The notes: generated by a model from the letters alone, not told the origin. A DNA stretch of 49,118 nucleotides from an uncultured Actinomycetes bacterium (GCA_903899845.1 CAIUKV010000130.1:1-49118), one strand, 5' to 3'; counted from the stretch's first letter, positions 18,296 to 27,986 are shown. A program made the numbers and translations.

Positions 18296-19551
18296 GCGAG
18301 CGTCACCGGCTGCTCGATGCAGCCGCCATCGTGGGGATCGGGGCCACCGAGTTCTCCAAGAACTCCGGCCGCTCGGAGATGCGCCTCGCGGTCGAGGCGT
18401 GCGAGGCGGCCATCGCCGACGCGGGGCTCACCCCCGGCCAGATCGACGGCTGGGTCACCTACAGCGCCGAGACCAACCCGGAGATCGAGGTGGCCAAGAA
18501 CCTCGGCGCCGGCGAGATGACGTTCTTCTCCCGGATCCACCACGGCGGGGGTGCCGCCTGCGGGGTCATCCAGCAGGCGGTGCTGGCCGTGAGCGCCGGG
18601 GTCGCGGACTACGTCGTGTGCTACCGGGCGTTCAACGAGCGGTCCGGACGCCGCTTCGGCGCCGGGGTCCAGGACCGACCCGCGCAGGCGACGGCCGAGA
18701 GCGCAGGCTTCGCCTGGTACGCGCCCTTCGGTCTGCTGACCCCGGCCCAGTGGGTGGCGATGTTCGCCCGCCGGTACATGCACGAGTACGGCGCGACCAG
18801 CGAGGACTTCGGCCGGATCGCGGTGGCCGACCGGACGCACGCGGCCACCAACCCGAAGGCGTACTTCTACAACGCGCCCATCACGCTCGAGGACCACCAG
18901 CAGTCGCGGTGGATCGTCGAGCCGCTGCACCTGCTCGACTGCTGCCAGGAGTCCGACGGGGCCCAGGCCATCGTCGTCACGACTCCCGAGCGGGCTCGCG
19001 ACCTGCCGAACCCGCCGGTCCTGGTGCGGGCGGCGGCCCAGGCGGCGGGCGACCACCAGGAGATGATGACGAGCTACTACCGCCCGTCGATCACCGGGCT
19101 GCCCGAGATGAACCTGTGCGCCCGTCAGCTCTACAACACCACGGGCCTCGGACCGTCGGACTTCCAGACCGCCGTCATCTACGACCACTTCACCCCCCTG
19201 GCCCTGCCGCAGTTCGAGGAGTTCGGCTTCTGCGGCCGGGGCGAGGCCAAGGACTTCATCGCCGACGGCGCGATCGAGCTCGGGGGCCGGCTCCCGATCA
19301 ACACCCACGGTGGTCAGCTCGGCGAGGCGTACATCCACGGCATGAACGGCATCGCCGAGGGCGTGCGGCAGGTCCGGGGCACCTCCGTCAACCAGGTGCC
19401 CGGGGTCGAGCACGTGCTCGTGACCGCGGGCACGATGGTCCCGACCAGCGCGCTCGTGCTCGGGACCGACCGGGGCGGGCCGCTCCCGGCGACGTCGACC
19501 CGCTCGTTCGGCTTCAGAGGTAGGCGAGGAGGCGGGTCTCCGCCTCGATGA
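18292..19551 (+). CDS. ltp2: Thiolase-fold lipid-transfer/aldolase protein, Ltp2-like
   Basis: AAIVGIGATEFSKNSGRSEMRLAVEACEAAIADAGL...VIYDHFTPLALPQFEEFGFC...NTHGGQLGEAYIHGMNGI; GTGA overlap with chsH1-like gene. Confidence 0.85.
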   Translation: MSERHRLLDAAAIVGIGATEFSKNSGRSEMRLAVEACEAAIADAGLTPGQIDGWVTYSAETNPEIEVAKNLGAGEMTFFSRIHHGGGAACGVIQQAVLAVSAGVADYVVCYRAFNERSGRRFGAGVQDRPAQATAESAGFAWYAPFGLLTPAQWVAMFARRYMHEYGATSEDFGRIAVADRTHAATNPKAYFYNAPITLEDHQQSRWIVEPLHLLDCCQESDGAQAIVVTTPERARDLPNPPVLVRAAAQAAGDHQEMMTSYYRPSITGLPEMNLCARQLYNTTGLGPSDFQTAVIYDHFTPLALPQFEEFGFCGRGEAKDFIADGAIELGGRLPINTHGGQLGEAYIHGMNGIAEGVRQVRGTSVNQVPGVEHVLVTAGTMVPTSALVLGTDRGGPLPATSTRSFGFRGRRGGGSPPR

Positions 19552-20905
19552 GTCGGGTCCAGTCGCCCAGGTGGAGGCTCTCGTCCTCGCCGTGGATGCG
19601 GCTGCCCGGGTCGGCCGGACCGAGGAGCAGGGCGGGGATCCCGCCGAACGCGTCGGCGAACGGGCCGACGAACGGGATCGTGGCGCCGACCCCCATGAGG
19701 ACCGGCTCGGTCGCGAACGCCTCGCGCAGGGCCCGGCCGGCGGCGTCGAACGCCGGCCCGGTGGGCTCGCAGCGCCACGCCGGCGTGGCCTCACCGGGCG
19801 TGAACGTGCACTCGAGCCCGAACGGCACCCGGCGCTCCAGGTGCGCGGCGAGGGCGGCGTTGATCCGGTGGGGGTCCTGGCCGGTGGCGACCCGGACGCT
19901 GATGCGGGCGGCCGCCTCCGACACGATCTGGTTCGACGACCCCGCGATGGGATGGCCGTCGATCCCGACGACGGTCACGACCGGCCGGAGCCACAGGCGC
20001 TCGAGCACGGCGACCGCGTCGTCACCCGCGAACCCGACCCCGGGCAGGAGGCCCCAGGTGGCGTGGAACGTCGCCGGGTCGGCGCCCAGGGCGGCCAGGC
20101 GCGCCCGCTCGGCCGGGCCGGGCGGCTGCCAGTCGTCGTAGCACCCGTCGAAGGCAGGGTCCCCGTGCTCGTCGACGAGCGACGCGAGCATCCGGGCCAG
20201 GGCCATCACCGGATCGGGGGCGACGCCCCCGGTCATCCCCGAGTGCAGCGGGCTCCCGGCCGAGCGCAGGCGCACGGTCCCGCCGGCCAGGCCGCGCAGC
20301 GAGTAGGTGAGGCCGGGGGTGCCCACGGCCCAGTTGCCCGCGTCGGCGAGGAGCAGGACGTCGGCGGCGAGCTCGTCGCCGTACTCGGCGAGGAAGCGGC
20401 CCAGCCGGGGCGAGCCGATCTCCTCCTCGCCCTCGACCAGCACCTTGACGTTGCAGGGCAGGGTCCCGGCGGTGCGCAGCCAGGCCCGCACCGCCGCGGC
20501 GTGGGCGACCGCGCCGGCCTTGTCGTCGGCGGTGCCCCGGCCGAAGAGCCGCCCGTCGCGTTCGACGGGGGTGAACGGGTCGCTGCTCCACCGGTCCACG
20601 AAGCCGGGCGGCTGCACGTCGTGGTGGGCGTACAGCAGCACCGTGGGCGCATCGGGGCGGTGGACCCACTCGCCGATGACGCACGGGGGCGCATCGTCGA
20701 CCGTGGCCAGGCGCACGTGCTCGAGCCCCGACGCCTCGAGCAGCGCGGCGGTCGCCTCGGCGCTGGCGACGACCTCGCCCGCCCGGGTCGGGTCGGCGCT
20801 GATGCTCGGGATGCGCACGAGCGCCTCGAGCTCGGCACGCGCCGCCGGCACGTCGGCGGCCGCCGCGGCGACGGCGGCGTCGAGCGCGGCGGGGTCGGGA
20901 TGCAC
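19514..20905 (-). CDS. M20 family dipeptidase/peptidase
   Basis: YAHHDVQP, GRGTADDKAG, VEGEEEIGSP, metal-binding H/D/E motifs; GTG 20905. Confidence 0.9.
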   Translation of the reverse strand: MHPDPAALDAAVAAAAADVPAARAELEALVRIPSISADPTRAGEVVASAEATAALLEASGLEHVRLATVDDAPPCVIGEWVHRPDAPTVLLYAHHDVQPPGFVDRWSSDPFTPVERDGRLFGRGTADDKAGAVAHAAAVRAWLRTAGTLPCNVKVLVEGEEEIGSPRLGRFLAEYGDELAADVLLLADAGNWAVGTPGLTYSLRGLAGGTVRLRSAGSPLHSGMTGGVAPDPVMALARMLASLVDEHGDPAFDGCYDDWQPPGPAERARLAALGADPATFHATWGLLPGVGFAGDDAVAVLERLWLRPVVTVVGIDGHPIAGSSNQIVSEAAARISVRVATGQDPHRINAALAAHLERRVPFGLECTFTPGEATPAWRCEPTGPAFDAAGRALREAFATEPVLMGVGATIPFVGPFADAFGGIPALLLGPADPGSRIHGEDESLHLGDWTRLIEAETRLLAYL

Positions 20906-20919
20906 GGGCCGGGCCCGGG

Positions 20920-22056
20920 TCAGGTGCCCGGGGCCGCCGGGACGTGGGGGAACAGCTCCTCGAACGTCTCGATGGTGATGCGGCGCCGGGTCGCGGGGTC
21001 GACGTCGTCGAAGAGCTCGTGCAGCGTCTTCTGGGTGTGGCCGAACGTGCCCTCGAGGTGGGGGTAGTCGCTGCCCCAGCACACGTTGCGCCAGCCCATC
21101 GCCCAGTTGGCGGCGGGTGCCGACCGGTCGTGCTGGAACGACGCGTAGACGTGCTCGTAGAGGTACTCGCTCGGGAGGCGCGACAGCGTGGGCCGCACGG
21201 CGGACGCGTGCTGGCGGTACGCCTCGTCGAGCCGGTCGGCCACGAACGGGCCCCAGGTGGCGCCGCCCTCGGAGACGATCACCCGCAGCCCCGGGTAGCG
21301 GTCGAACACGCCGCTCGCGATCATCTTCGCCACCGCGCGCTGCCCACCGTAGGTGGTCTCCATGTAGTTGAGGATCGCGCCACCCGGGCCGCGGTAGTAG
21401 TTGCCGTGGAAGCCGGCGGCGTCGTGGGGCTCGGTGCCGATGTGGTAGCCGAGCACGAGCCCGGTCTCCTCGAGCGTGGCCCACAGGGGCTCCCAGACCG
21501 GATCGGTCCAGTCCTCGGCGGTGGGCGGCGCGACCGAGCAGTACGCGGCCCGGTACCCGAGGTCGGCCGCCCGCTCGAGCTCGGCGACCGCGGTCTCGAC
21601 CGTGAGCAGGGGCAGGGTCGCCGTGCACACGAAGCGGGAGGAGTGGGCCTGGAACTCGATCGCCCAGTCGTTGATGGCCCGGCAGCCCGCGGCGAGCAGC
21701 TCGGGGTCGTGGATCGACGACATCCAGAAGCCGATGGAGGGGTAGATGAGCTCGGCCCAGATGCCCTCCGAGTCGAGGTCCTCGAGCCGCAGGACGGGGT
21801 CGTTGCCCCGGCCGACCCGCTCGCCGAGGCCGTTGCCCTCGTGGTCGCGCAGGCTGAAGGCCTTGGGGATGCGGCGCTCGAACGACTGGCCGTCGACGAA
21901 GATGGTCTCGATCCCCCGCTCGAGGTCGAACTCGCTGCGGGGCATGCGGTCGGCCAGCTCCGGGCTGAGAGCCGTGCGCCACAGGTCGGCGGGCTCCACC
22001 AGGTGGGAGTCGCCGGAGTTGGCCCAGATCTTGTCGTCGTCCAGGTGGTCGTGCAC
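20920..22056 (-). CDS. Amidohydrolase family (ACMSD/TIM-barrel) protein
   Basis: DSHLVEPADLW, YHIG, CWGSDYPHLEGTF; GTG 22056 with ggagg RBS. Confidence 0.88.
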   Translation of the reverse strand: MHDHLDDDKIWANSGDSHLVEPADLWRTALSPELADRMPRSEFDLERGIETIFVDGQSFERRIPKAFSLRDHEGNGLGERVGRGNDPVLRLEDLDSEGIWAELIYPSIGFWMSSIHDPELLAAGCRAINDWAIEFQAHSSRFVCTATLPLLTVETAVAELERAADLGYRAAYCSVAPPTAEDWTDPVWEPLWATLEETGLVLGYHIGTEPHDAAGFHGNYYRGPGGAILNYMETTYGGQRAVAKMIASGVFDRYPGLRVIVSEGGATWGPFVADRLDEAYRQHASAVRPTLSRLPSEYLYEHVYASFQHDRSAPAANWAMGWRNVCWGSDYPHLEGTFGHTQKTLHELFDDVDPATRRRITIETFEELFPHVPAAPGT

Positions 22057-22090
22057 CGTCGTCCTCCACTGCTCGGCGATCCGGCCCCCG

Positions 22091-22100
22091 ATACTACGGT
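22091..22100. promoter_or_regulatory. Overlapping divergent -10 boxes (TAGTAT minus; TACGGT plus)
   Basis: ATACTACGGT; TACGGT-N6-ATG 22107 on plus. Confidence 0.5.
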
Positions 22101-22106
22101 CGGGCG

Positions 22107-22919
22107 ATGGAGTACGCGACCGACCTCGCCGGCACCCTCGCCCTCGAGCCGCTCGACCGGGACCTCTACCGGGGGGCCAACACCGTGGCGGCGAAGATCC
22201 GCCCGTCGCTGTTCGGGGGCCAGGTGTGCGCGCAGGCGCTGATGGCGGCGGGCCGTACGGTGCCCGACGGGCGCCTTCCCCACTCCCTGCACGGCTACTT
22301 CCTGCGTCCGGGCCGGATCGACCTCCCGGTGGTCCTGCGGGTGGACCGCGACCGCGACGGGCGCTCCTTCTCGGCCCGCCACGTGGCGGCCCTCCAGGAC
22401 GGTGAGGTCATCTTCTCGATGCTGGCGTCGTTCTCCACCGGGGCGGCCGACCACCGCTTCGAGGACGTCGGGCCGCTCCCGGCGCCGCCCCCCGACGCGT
22501 GCGCCCGCTACGGCAACGACGAGCTCCTCGAGCTGCGCCAGATCACGATGACCGAGGTCGTCGACGGGCGCCAGCTCTACTCCGACCGACTGTGGGTGCG
22601 CACCGCCCACCCCCTCCCCGACGACCCCATGATCCAGGCCTGCGCCCTGGCGTACCTGTAGGACCTCGGGACCGGCTTCGGGCGCACGGTGGTCCCGGGG
22701 ACGTCGGGGCAGGGCGGCCCGAGCATCGACCACGCCCTCTGGCTGCACGAGCCGGCCCGGGCCGATGCCTGGCTGCGGCTCGACCTGGAGCCCTGGAAGG
22801 CGACCCCGGGGCGGGCGCTCTACCGGGGGGTGCTGCGCGACGAGGCCGGGCGGCTCGTGGCGTCGCTGGCCCAGGAGCACCTGCTGCGGGCCGAGCCGGT
22901 GATGCCGCCCGCCTCCTGA
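22107..22919 (+). pseudogene. tesB: Acyl-CoA thioesterase II (TesB-like), interrupted by in-frame TAG at 22659-22661
   Basis: ...IQACALAYL*DLGTGFGRTVVPG...SIDHALWLHEPARADAWL...; same frame continues to TGA 22917-22919. Confidence 0.85.
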
Positions 22920-22960
22920 GCCCGTCGCCCGACCCCCCGCCGGCGTGGCAGGCTGGGCCC

Positions 22961-24190
22961 ATGACGACCGACCCCGCCCCTGAGTCCGACCCGTTCGCCG
23001 AGTTCGACGCTGCCGCCGGCATCGGAGCGGTCCGCGACCCGTACCCGGTCTGGGCCGAGCTCCGGGCCCAGACCCCGGTCTACGCCGGATCGCTCGCCGA
23101 GCGGTTCGGGGTGGCGTCGGTCGAGGACGCGCTCCTCACCGAGACTCCGTACACGCCGTTGACCTACGCCGCGGTGCAGCAGATCCTGCGCGACGGCGAG
23201 ACGTTCTCGTCGGCGGGGTACGCCAACACCATCGGCCTCGTGTTCGGCCATTCGATCCTCGAGATGGACGAGCCCGAGCACCACGCCTACCGCGCGCTGA
23301 TCCAGCAGGCGTTCACGCGCAAGGCGATGGAGACCTGGGAGGCCGAGATCGTGCGGCCGGTGGTCGAGCGCCACGTCGCCGAGTTCCGCGACCGGGGCTC
23401 GGCCGACCTCGTGCGGGAGCTGCTGTTCCCGTTCCCGGTCACCGTCATCGCCGAGATGATCGGTCTCCCGACCGAGGACCTCCCCGTGTTCCACAAGAAG
23501 GCGGTCGAGCTGATCTCGATCGCCTCGAACATCGAGACCGGCCTGCACGCCTCGGCCTGGCTCTACGACTACTTCCAGGGGATCATCACCGAGCGCCGGG
23601 CCGACCCGCGCCACGACCTCATCAGCGTCCTCGCCCAGGCCGAGCTCGACGGGCAGCGGCTCACCGACGACGAGATCATCGCGTTCCTGCGGCTGCTGCT
23701 CCCGGCCGGGGCCGAGACCACCTACCGCTCGTCGAGCAACCTCATGTTCGGCCTGCTCAGCAACCCCGATCAGCTCGCCGCCCTGCGCGACGACCGTTCG
23801 CTGATGCCCCAGGCGATCGAGGAGGGCATCCGCTGGGACCCGCCCCTCACGAGCATCGGGCGCACGTGCACCCGCGACACCGTGGTGGAGGGCGTCCTCA
23901 TCCCGGCCGGCTCGCCCGTGCAGGTGTGCATGGCCGCGGCCAACCGCGACCCCGCGCGCTGGGACCGCCCCGACGAGTTCGACCTGCACCGCGACCCCAA
24001 GCAGCACATGGCCTTCGCCTTCGGGCCCCACATGTGCCTCGGGATGCACCTGGCCCGGATGGAGACCGCGGTCGCGATCAACGCCGTGCTCGACCTCCCG
24101 GGGCTCGCGCTCGATCCCGCGGCCGAGGACGTGCACGTGAGCGGCCTTGCGTTCCGGGCGCCGGCGGCGCTCCCGGTCGTCTTCGGCTGA
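22961..24190 (+). CDS. Cytochrome P450
   Basis: PAGAETTYRS I-helix; FAFGPHMCLGMHLARME heme loop. Confidence 0.9.
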   Translation: MTTDPAPESDPFAEFDAAAGIGAVRDPYPVWAELRAQTPVYAGSLAERFGVASVEDALLTETPYTPLTYAAVQQILRDGETFSSAGYANTIGLVFGHSILEMDEPEHHAYRALIQQAFTRKAMETWEAEIVRPVVERHVAEFRDRGSADLVRELLFPFPVTVIAEMIGLPTEDLPVFHKKAVELISIASNIETGLHASAWLYDYFQGIITERRADPRHDLISVLAQAELDGQRLTDDEIIAFLRLLLPAGAETTYRSSSNLMFGLLSNPDQLAALRDDRSLMPQAIEEGIRWDPPLTSIGRTCTRDTVVEGVLIPAGSPVQVCMAAANRDPARWDRPDEFDLHRDPKQHMAFAFGPHMCLGMHLARMETAVAINAVLDLPGLALDPAAEDVHVSGLAFRAPAALPVVFG

Positions 24191-24197
24191 GGCGCCC

Positions 24198-25229
24198 TCA
24201 GGCGCCGTCGGGGCTGGTGGCCGAGCCGCCCTTGGCCCGGTACCGGTCCTGCCACTCCCTGGGGGGCGGGTCCGAGCGGTGGGGCCCGGCACCGAACATG
24301 CGCGGGACCTCGTCCTTGAGGTCGCCGACGGCCCAGCCCCGGTCGTCGCGGTGGATGCGCTCCTGGGCGACGAAGGTCGCCACGTGCTGGATGAGGCCGC
24401 CGCTCACCGTGAACGCCTGCCCGCTGATCCACTGGGCGTACGGCGAGGCGAGGTAGCAGACCAGCTCGGCCACGTGCACCGGGCTCTGGTGGTCGAAGGT
24501 GCCCGGGCCGGTGGCGGCGTTGCGGGCGGTGCGCCAGCCCACGGCCGCGAGCCGGGTCCGGGCCCCGGGGAGGATGCAGTTCGCGGTGGCGCCGATGGGG
24601 GCGAGCTCGGTGGCGATCGCCTCGGTGAAGGCCAGGCAGCCCGCCTTGGCCGCGGTGTAGTTCGACTGCCCCGCGCCGGCCATGAGCAGCAGTCCGGTGG
24701 AGGTGTTGACCACCCGGCCGTAGACCGCGCGCCCCGCCTTGTGCTCGGCGCGCCACCAGCGGGTGGCCGGGGCGGTCACCGAGAACGTGCCCTTCAGGTG
24801 CACCCGGATGACGTCGTCCCACTCGGCCTCGGAGAGGTTGTAGACCATCCGTGGCCGTCCGAAGCCCGCGTTGTTCACCACGACGTCGATGCGACCCCAC
24901 TCGTCGATCGCCCGCTGCACGACCGCCTCGCCGCCGGCGGCGGTGGAGATGTCGTGGCCGTCGGTGACCGCCTCGCCGCCCGCGGCGCGGATCTCGGCGG
25001 CGACCTGCTCGGCCGGGGCCTCGTCGGAGGGGGTGCCGTCGGTGTTGACGCCGAGGTCGTTGACCACCACCTTGGCGCCGTACGCGGCGAGGCGCATCGC
25101 GTGGGCACGGCCGATCCCGCGGCCGCCGCCGGTGACCACCGCGACCCGACCGGCCAGCATCCGGTCCGACTCGGGGCTGGCGCTGGGCTCGAGCAGCGGG
25201 TCGCTCGGCGGAGTGGTGGGGTCGGGCAT
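24198..25229 (-). CDS. SDR, Hsd4A/17beta-HSD4-like 3-hydroxyacyl-CoA dehydrogenase-type
   Basis: AGRVAVVTGGGRGIGRAHAMRLAAYGAKVVVNDLGV, NNAG, NYTAAK; extended C-terminus. Confidence 0.85.
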   Translation of the reverse strand: MPDPTTPPSDPLLEPSASPESDRMLAGRVAVVTGGGRGIGRAHAMRLAAYGAKVVVNDLGVNTDGTPSDEAPAEQVAAEIRAAGGEAVTDGHDISTAAGGEAVVQRAIDEWGRIDVVVNNAGFGRPRMVYNLSEAEWDDVIRVHLKGTFSVTAPATRWWRAEHKAGRAVYGRVVNTSTGLLLMAGAGQSNYTAAKAGCLAFTEAIATELAPIGATANCILPGARTRLAAVGWRTARNAATGPGTFDHQSPVHVAELVCYLASPYAQWISGQAFTVSGGLIQHVATFVAQERIHRDDRGWAVGDLKDEVPRMFGAGPHRSDPPPREWQDRYRAKGGSATSPDGA

Positions 25230-25324
25230 GGTCGGGCTCCTTGACGGCTCGGCGCCGCCCGGGCCGGCGGCGGGGTCTGCGAGGATGGCGGTGGACCGTA
25301 CCGGGTCGACGGGGGAGCGGGCAC

Positions 25325-26200
25325 ATGTCCGAGTTGTGCTGGACGGTGGGGGCGGTGCAGGTGACCCCGGTCGTGGAGCGGGCGACGGCGATCCCGGCGG
25401 CCACCTTCTTCCCGTCGGCGACCGACGCCGCCCTCGCGGCGCACGACTGGCTCCACCCGTGGGCGCTGACGCCCGCCGGGGAGGTGCGGATCGTGATCCA
25501 GGCGCTGGGGGTCGAGTCGGCGGGGCGGCGCATCCTCGTCGACACCTGCGTCGGGCGACGACCGCTGCCCGAGCCCTTCACCCACCTCGCCGACGACGGT
25601 GGCTTCCTCACCGCCCTCACCGCGGCGGGGTTCGGCCCCGACGCCGTCGATGTCGTGGTGTGCACCCATCTGCACTTCGACCACGTCGGCTGGAACACCA
25701 CCTGGGACGGGACCGGGTGGGTGCCCACCTTCCCGAACGCCCGCTACGTGCTGGCCCGCACCGAGTACGAGCACTGGCGCGCCGCGGGCCCCGAGGCGTG
25801 GGCGGAGCGCTCGGCGGTGTCGTTTGCCGACGCAGTGCTGCCCCTGATCGACGCCGGCGTCGTCGACCTGGTCGACCCCGACCACGTGATCAGCGACGAC
25901 GTCATGCTCATGCCCACCCCCGGGCACTCGCCCGGACACGTCTCGGTCCGCATCCGCTCGGGCGGTGCCGAGGCCCTCATCACCGGCGACTGCGTCCACA
26001 GCCCGGTGCAGCTGGCCGAGCCGGACTGGTTCACCCGCGTCGACCACGACCCGGCGCGGTCGAGCGCCACGCGGCGCGCGCTCGTGGCCGAGTGCTGCGA
26101 CCGCGACGTGCTGGTGATCGGGACGCACTTCCCGCCGCCGACGGCGGGTCACCTCGTGACGGATCCGGGGGGCGGGGTGCGGTTCCGCCCGCTCGGGTGA
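25325..26200 (+). CDS. MBL-fold metallo-hydrolase
   Basis: CTHLHFDHVGWNT, PTPGHSPGHVSV, ITGDCVH, GTHFPPPT. Confidence 0.9.
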   Translation: MSELCWTVGAVQVTPVVERATAIPAATFFPSATDAALAAHDWLHPWALTPAGEVRIVIQALGVESAGRRILVDTCVGRRPLPEPFTHLADDGGFLTALTAAGFGPDAVDVVVCTHLHFDHVGWNTTWDGTGWVPTFPNARYVLARTEYEHWRAAGPEAWAERSAVSFADAVLPLIDAGVVDLVDPDHVISDDVMLMPTPGHSPGHVSVRIRSGGAEALITGDCVHSPVQLAEPDWFTRVDHDPARSSATRRALVAECCDRDVLVIGTHFPPPTAGHLVTDPGGGVRFRPLG

Positions 26201-26204
26201 CCGC

Positions 26205-27854
26205 TCAGCCCGCGTCGAGCGCGCCGAGGCGCTCGTGGCGGGCGAACTCGGCGAGCAGCGCCTCCCGGTCGGCGGCGGTCATCGGGGCGAGGCCCGCCCC
26301 GCGGGCCGGGCGCCAGAAGACGGGCTCGTCGGTGTCCCACCGCTCGCGGCGCAGCACGCGCTTGAGCGGCTTCTGGCTCTCGGTCACCGGCATCGCCTCG
26401 GTCACCCGCACGTAGCGGGGTGACCACTTGGTGCCGAGGTCGGTCTGCGCGCCGAGGAACTCGTCGAAGGCGGCCGGGTCGAACCCGGTGCCCGGACGGA
26501 GCTGGAGCGTGGCCATGACCTGGTCGCCGACCTCGGCGTCGGGGACCGCGTAGACCGCGGCGAGCACCACCGCCTCGTGCCGGGCGAGGATGCGCTCGAT
26601 CGGCGCTGCGGCGAAGTTCTCGCCGTCGACCCGGATCCACTCGAAGTCGCGACCGGCGAAGTAGATGTAGCCCTCGTCGTCGCGGTAGGCGAGGTCGCCG
26701 GTCCAGTACCAGCCGTTGCGGATTCGCTGCTCGTTGGCCTCGTCGTTCTTGTAGTAGCCCTCGAAACCGGCGGCCCCGAGCTTGTTGACCATCTCGCCGA
26801 TGCACTCGTCGGGGTTGAGCAGGCGGCCCTGGTCGTCGAAGCGGGCCCGGGGCATCTCCTCGAGCGTCTCGGGGTCGCACACCACGATCCCGTCGGCGGG
26901 CATGCCGAGCGCGCCCCGGGGCATCTCGGGGCTCCGGTTCACGTGGGCCCCGCCCTCGGTCGAGCCGTAGCCGTCGACGACCGGGCAGCCGAACCGGGCC
27001 TCGAAGCGAGCGATGTCGAGATCGGCGGCCTCGTTGCCGAAGGCGAGGCGCAGGGTGTTGTCGGCGTCGTCGGGCTGCGGCGGGGTGGCGAGGATGTAGG
27101 ACAGCGGCTTGCCGACGTAGTTGAAGTAGGTGATCCCGTACTTGCGGACGTCGGGCAGGAAGCCCGAGGCGGAGAACCGGCGACGGGGCACCGCCACCGA
27201 GCCGACGAGCACCCACGGGCAGAAGGACGTGATCACCGCGTTCGAGTGGAACAGCGGCATGGCGAGGTAGAAGACGTCGTCGGCGCTGAGCCCCATGTTC
27301 CCGCTCAGGATGGTGGCGCTGTACAGGAGCCGGCGCTGGGAGAGGATGCAGGCCTTGGGGGCGCCGCTCGTGCCCGAGGTGAACAGCAGGTTGTAGATGC
27401 CGCCCTCGTCGACGTCGACCTCGGGCGGGGTGGTGGGGTAGGGGTCGAGTGCGGCGGCCGACTCGGGATCGTCCACGACCAGCAGGCTGCCGGTGGCGTC
27501 ACCGAGGTCCAGTCCCTCGACCAGCGGGAGGTGCCGGCTCTCGGTGACCACGATCTGGCAGTCGGTGTAGGTGATGTCGCGGGCGAGCTCGGCGCCGCGC
27601 CGGGTGGGGTTGACCCCGACGAGGACCGTGCCCGAGAGCGCGGTCGCCCCGAGCCACATGAGGTACTCGGGGGTGTTGTCGAGCAGGACGCCCACGTGGG
27701 GCGGCCGGCCGTCGGGGAGCCGGTCGAGGAGGTAGGCGGCCCGCCGGCTGCAGGCATCGACGTACTCGGCCCAGGTCCAGGACTGGTCCTCGAAGCGGAG
27801 GGCCACCCTGGGGTCCCCGGCCCGGCTCCGGATCAGCTCGGCGACGTTGGGCAT
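26205..27854 (-). CDS. AMP-dependent acyl-CoA synthetase (FadD17-like)
   Basis: LLFTSGTSGAPKACILSQ, DGYGSTEGG, YWTGDLAYRDDEGYIYFAGR, SQKPLKRVL. Confidence 0.88.
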   Translation of the reverse strand: MPNVAELIRSRAGDPRVALRFEDQSWTWAEYVDACSRRAAYLLDRLPDGRPPHVGVLLDNTPEYLMWLGATALSGTVLVGVNPTRRGAELARDITYTDCQIVVTESRHLPLVEGLDLGDATGSLLVVDDPESAAALDPYPTTPPEVDVDEGGIYNLLFTSGTSGAPKACILSQRRLLYSATILSGNMGLSADDVFYLAMPLFHSNAVITSFCPWVLVGSVAVPRRRFSASGFLPDVRKYGITYFNYVGKPLSYILATPPQPDDADNTLRLAFGNEAADLDIARFEARFGCPVVDGYGSTEGGAHVNRSPEMPRGALGMPADGIVVCDPETLEEMPRARFDDQGRLLNPDECIGEMVNKLGAAGFEGYYKNDEANEQRIRNGWYWTGDLAYRDDEGYIYFAGRDFEWIRVDGENFAAAPIERILARHEAVVLAAVYAVPDAEVGDQVMATLQLRPGTGFDPAAFDEFLGAQTDLGTKWSPRYVRVTEAMPVTESQKPLKRVLRRERWDTDEPVFWRPARGAGLAPMTAADREALLAEFARHERLGALDAG

Positions 27855-27964
27855 GACGGTTCCCCCTGGAGCGCTCGGCGGCCGGGCGGTCGGCACCGCG
27901 GCCGGGCCCCGTTCTAGCGGGTGGGCCGCCGTCGTCGCTCCACCGGGTTGCCGCGACGGTCTCC

Positions 27965-27983
27965 TCAAGTTAGGCTACCCTTA
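27965..27983 (+). promoter_or_regulatory. Putative IdeR/DtxR iron box TCAAGTTAGGCTACCCTTA
   Basis: 15/19 positions match TTAGGTTAGGCTAACCTAA; overlaps probable -10 TACCCT (27976-27981) upstream of the ferric iron ABC operon. Confidence 0.75.
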
Positions 27984-27986
27984 GTA

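Noticed and set aside
19514-22069. 851-aa apparent amidohydrolase-peptidase fusion
   Set aside because: The N-terminal part is out of frame with the amidohydrolase gene 20920-22056; peptidase starts at GTG 20905.
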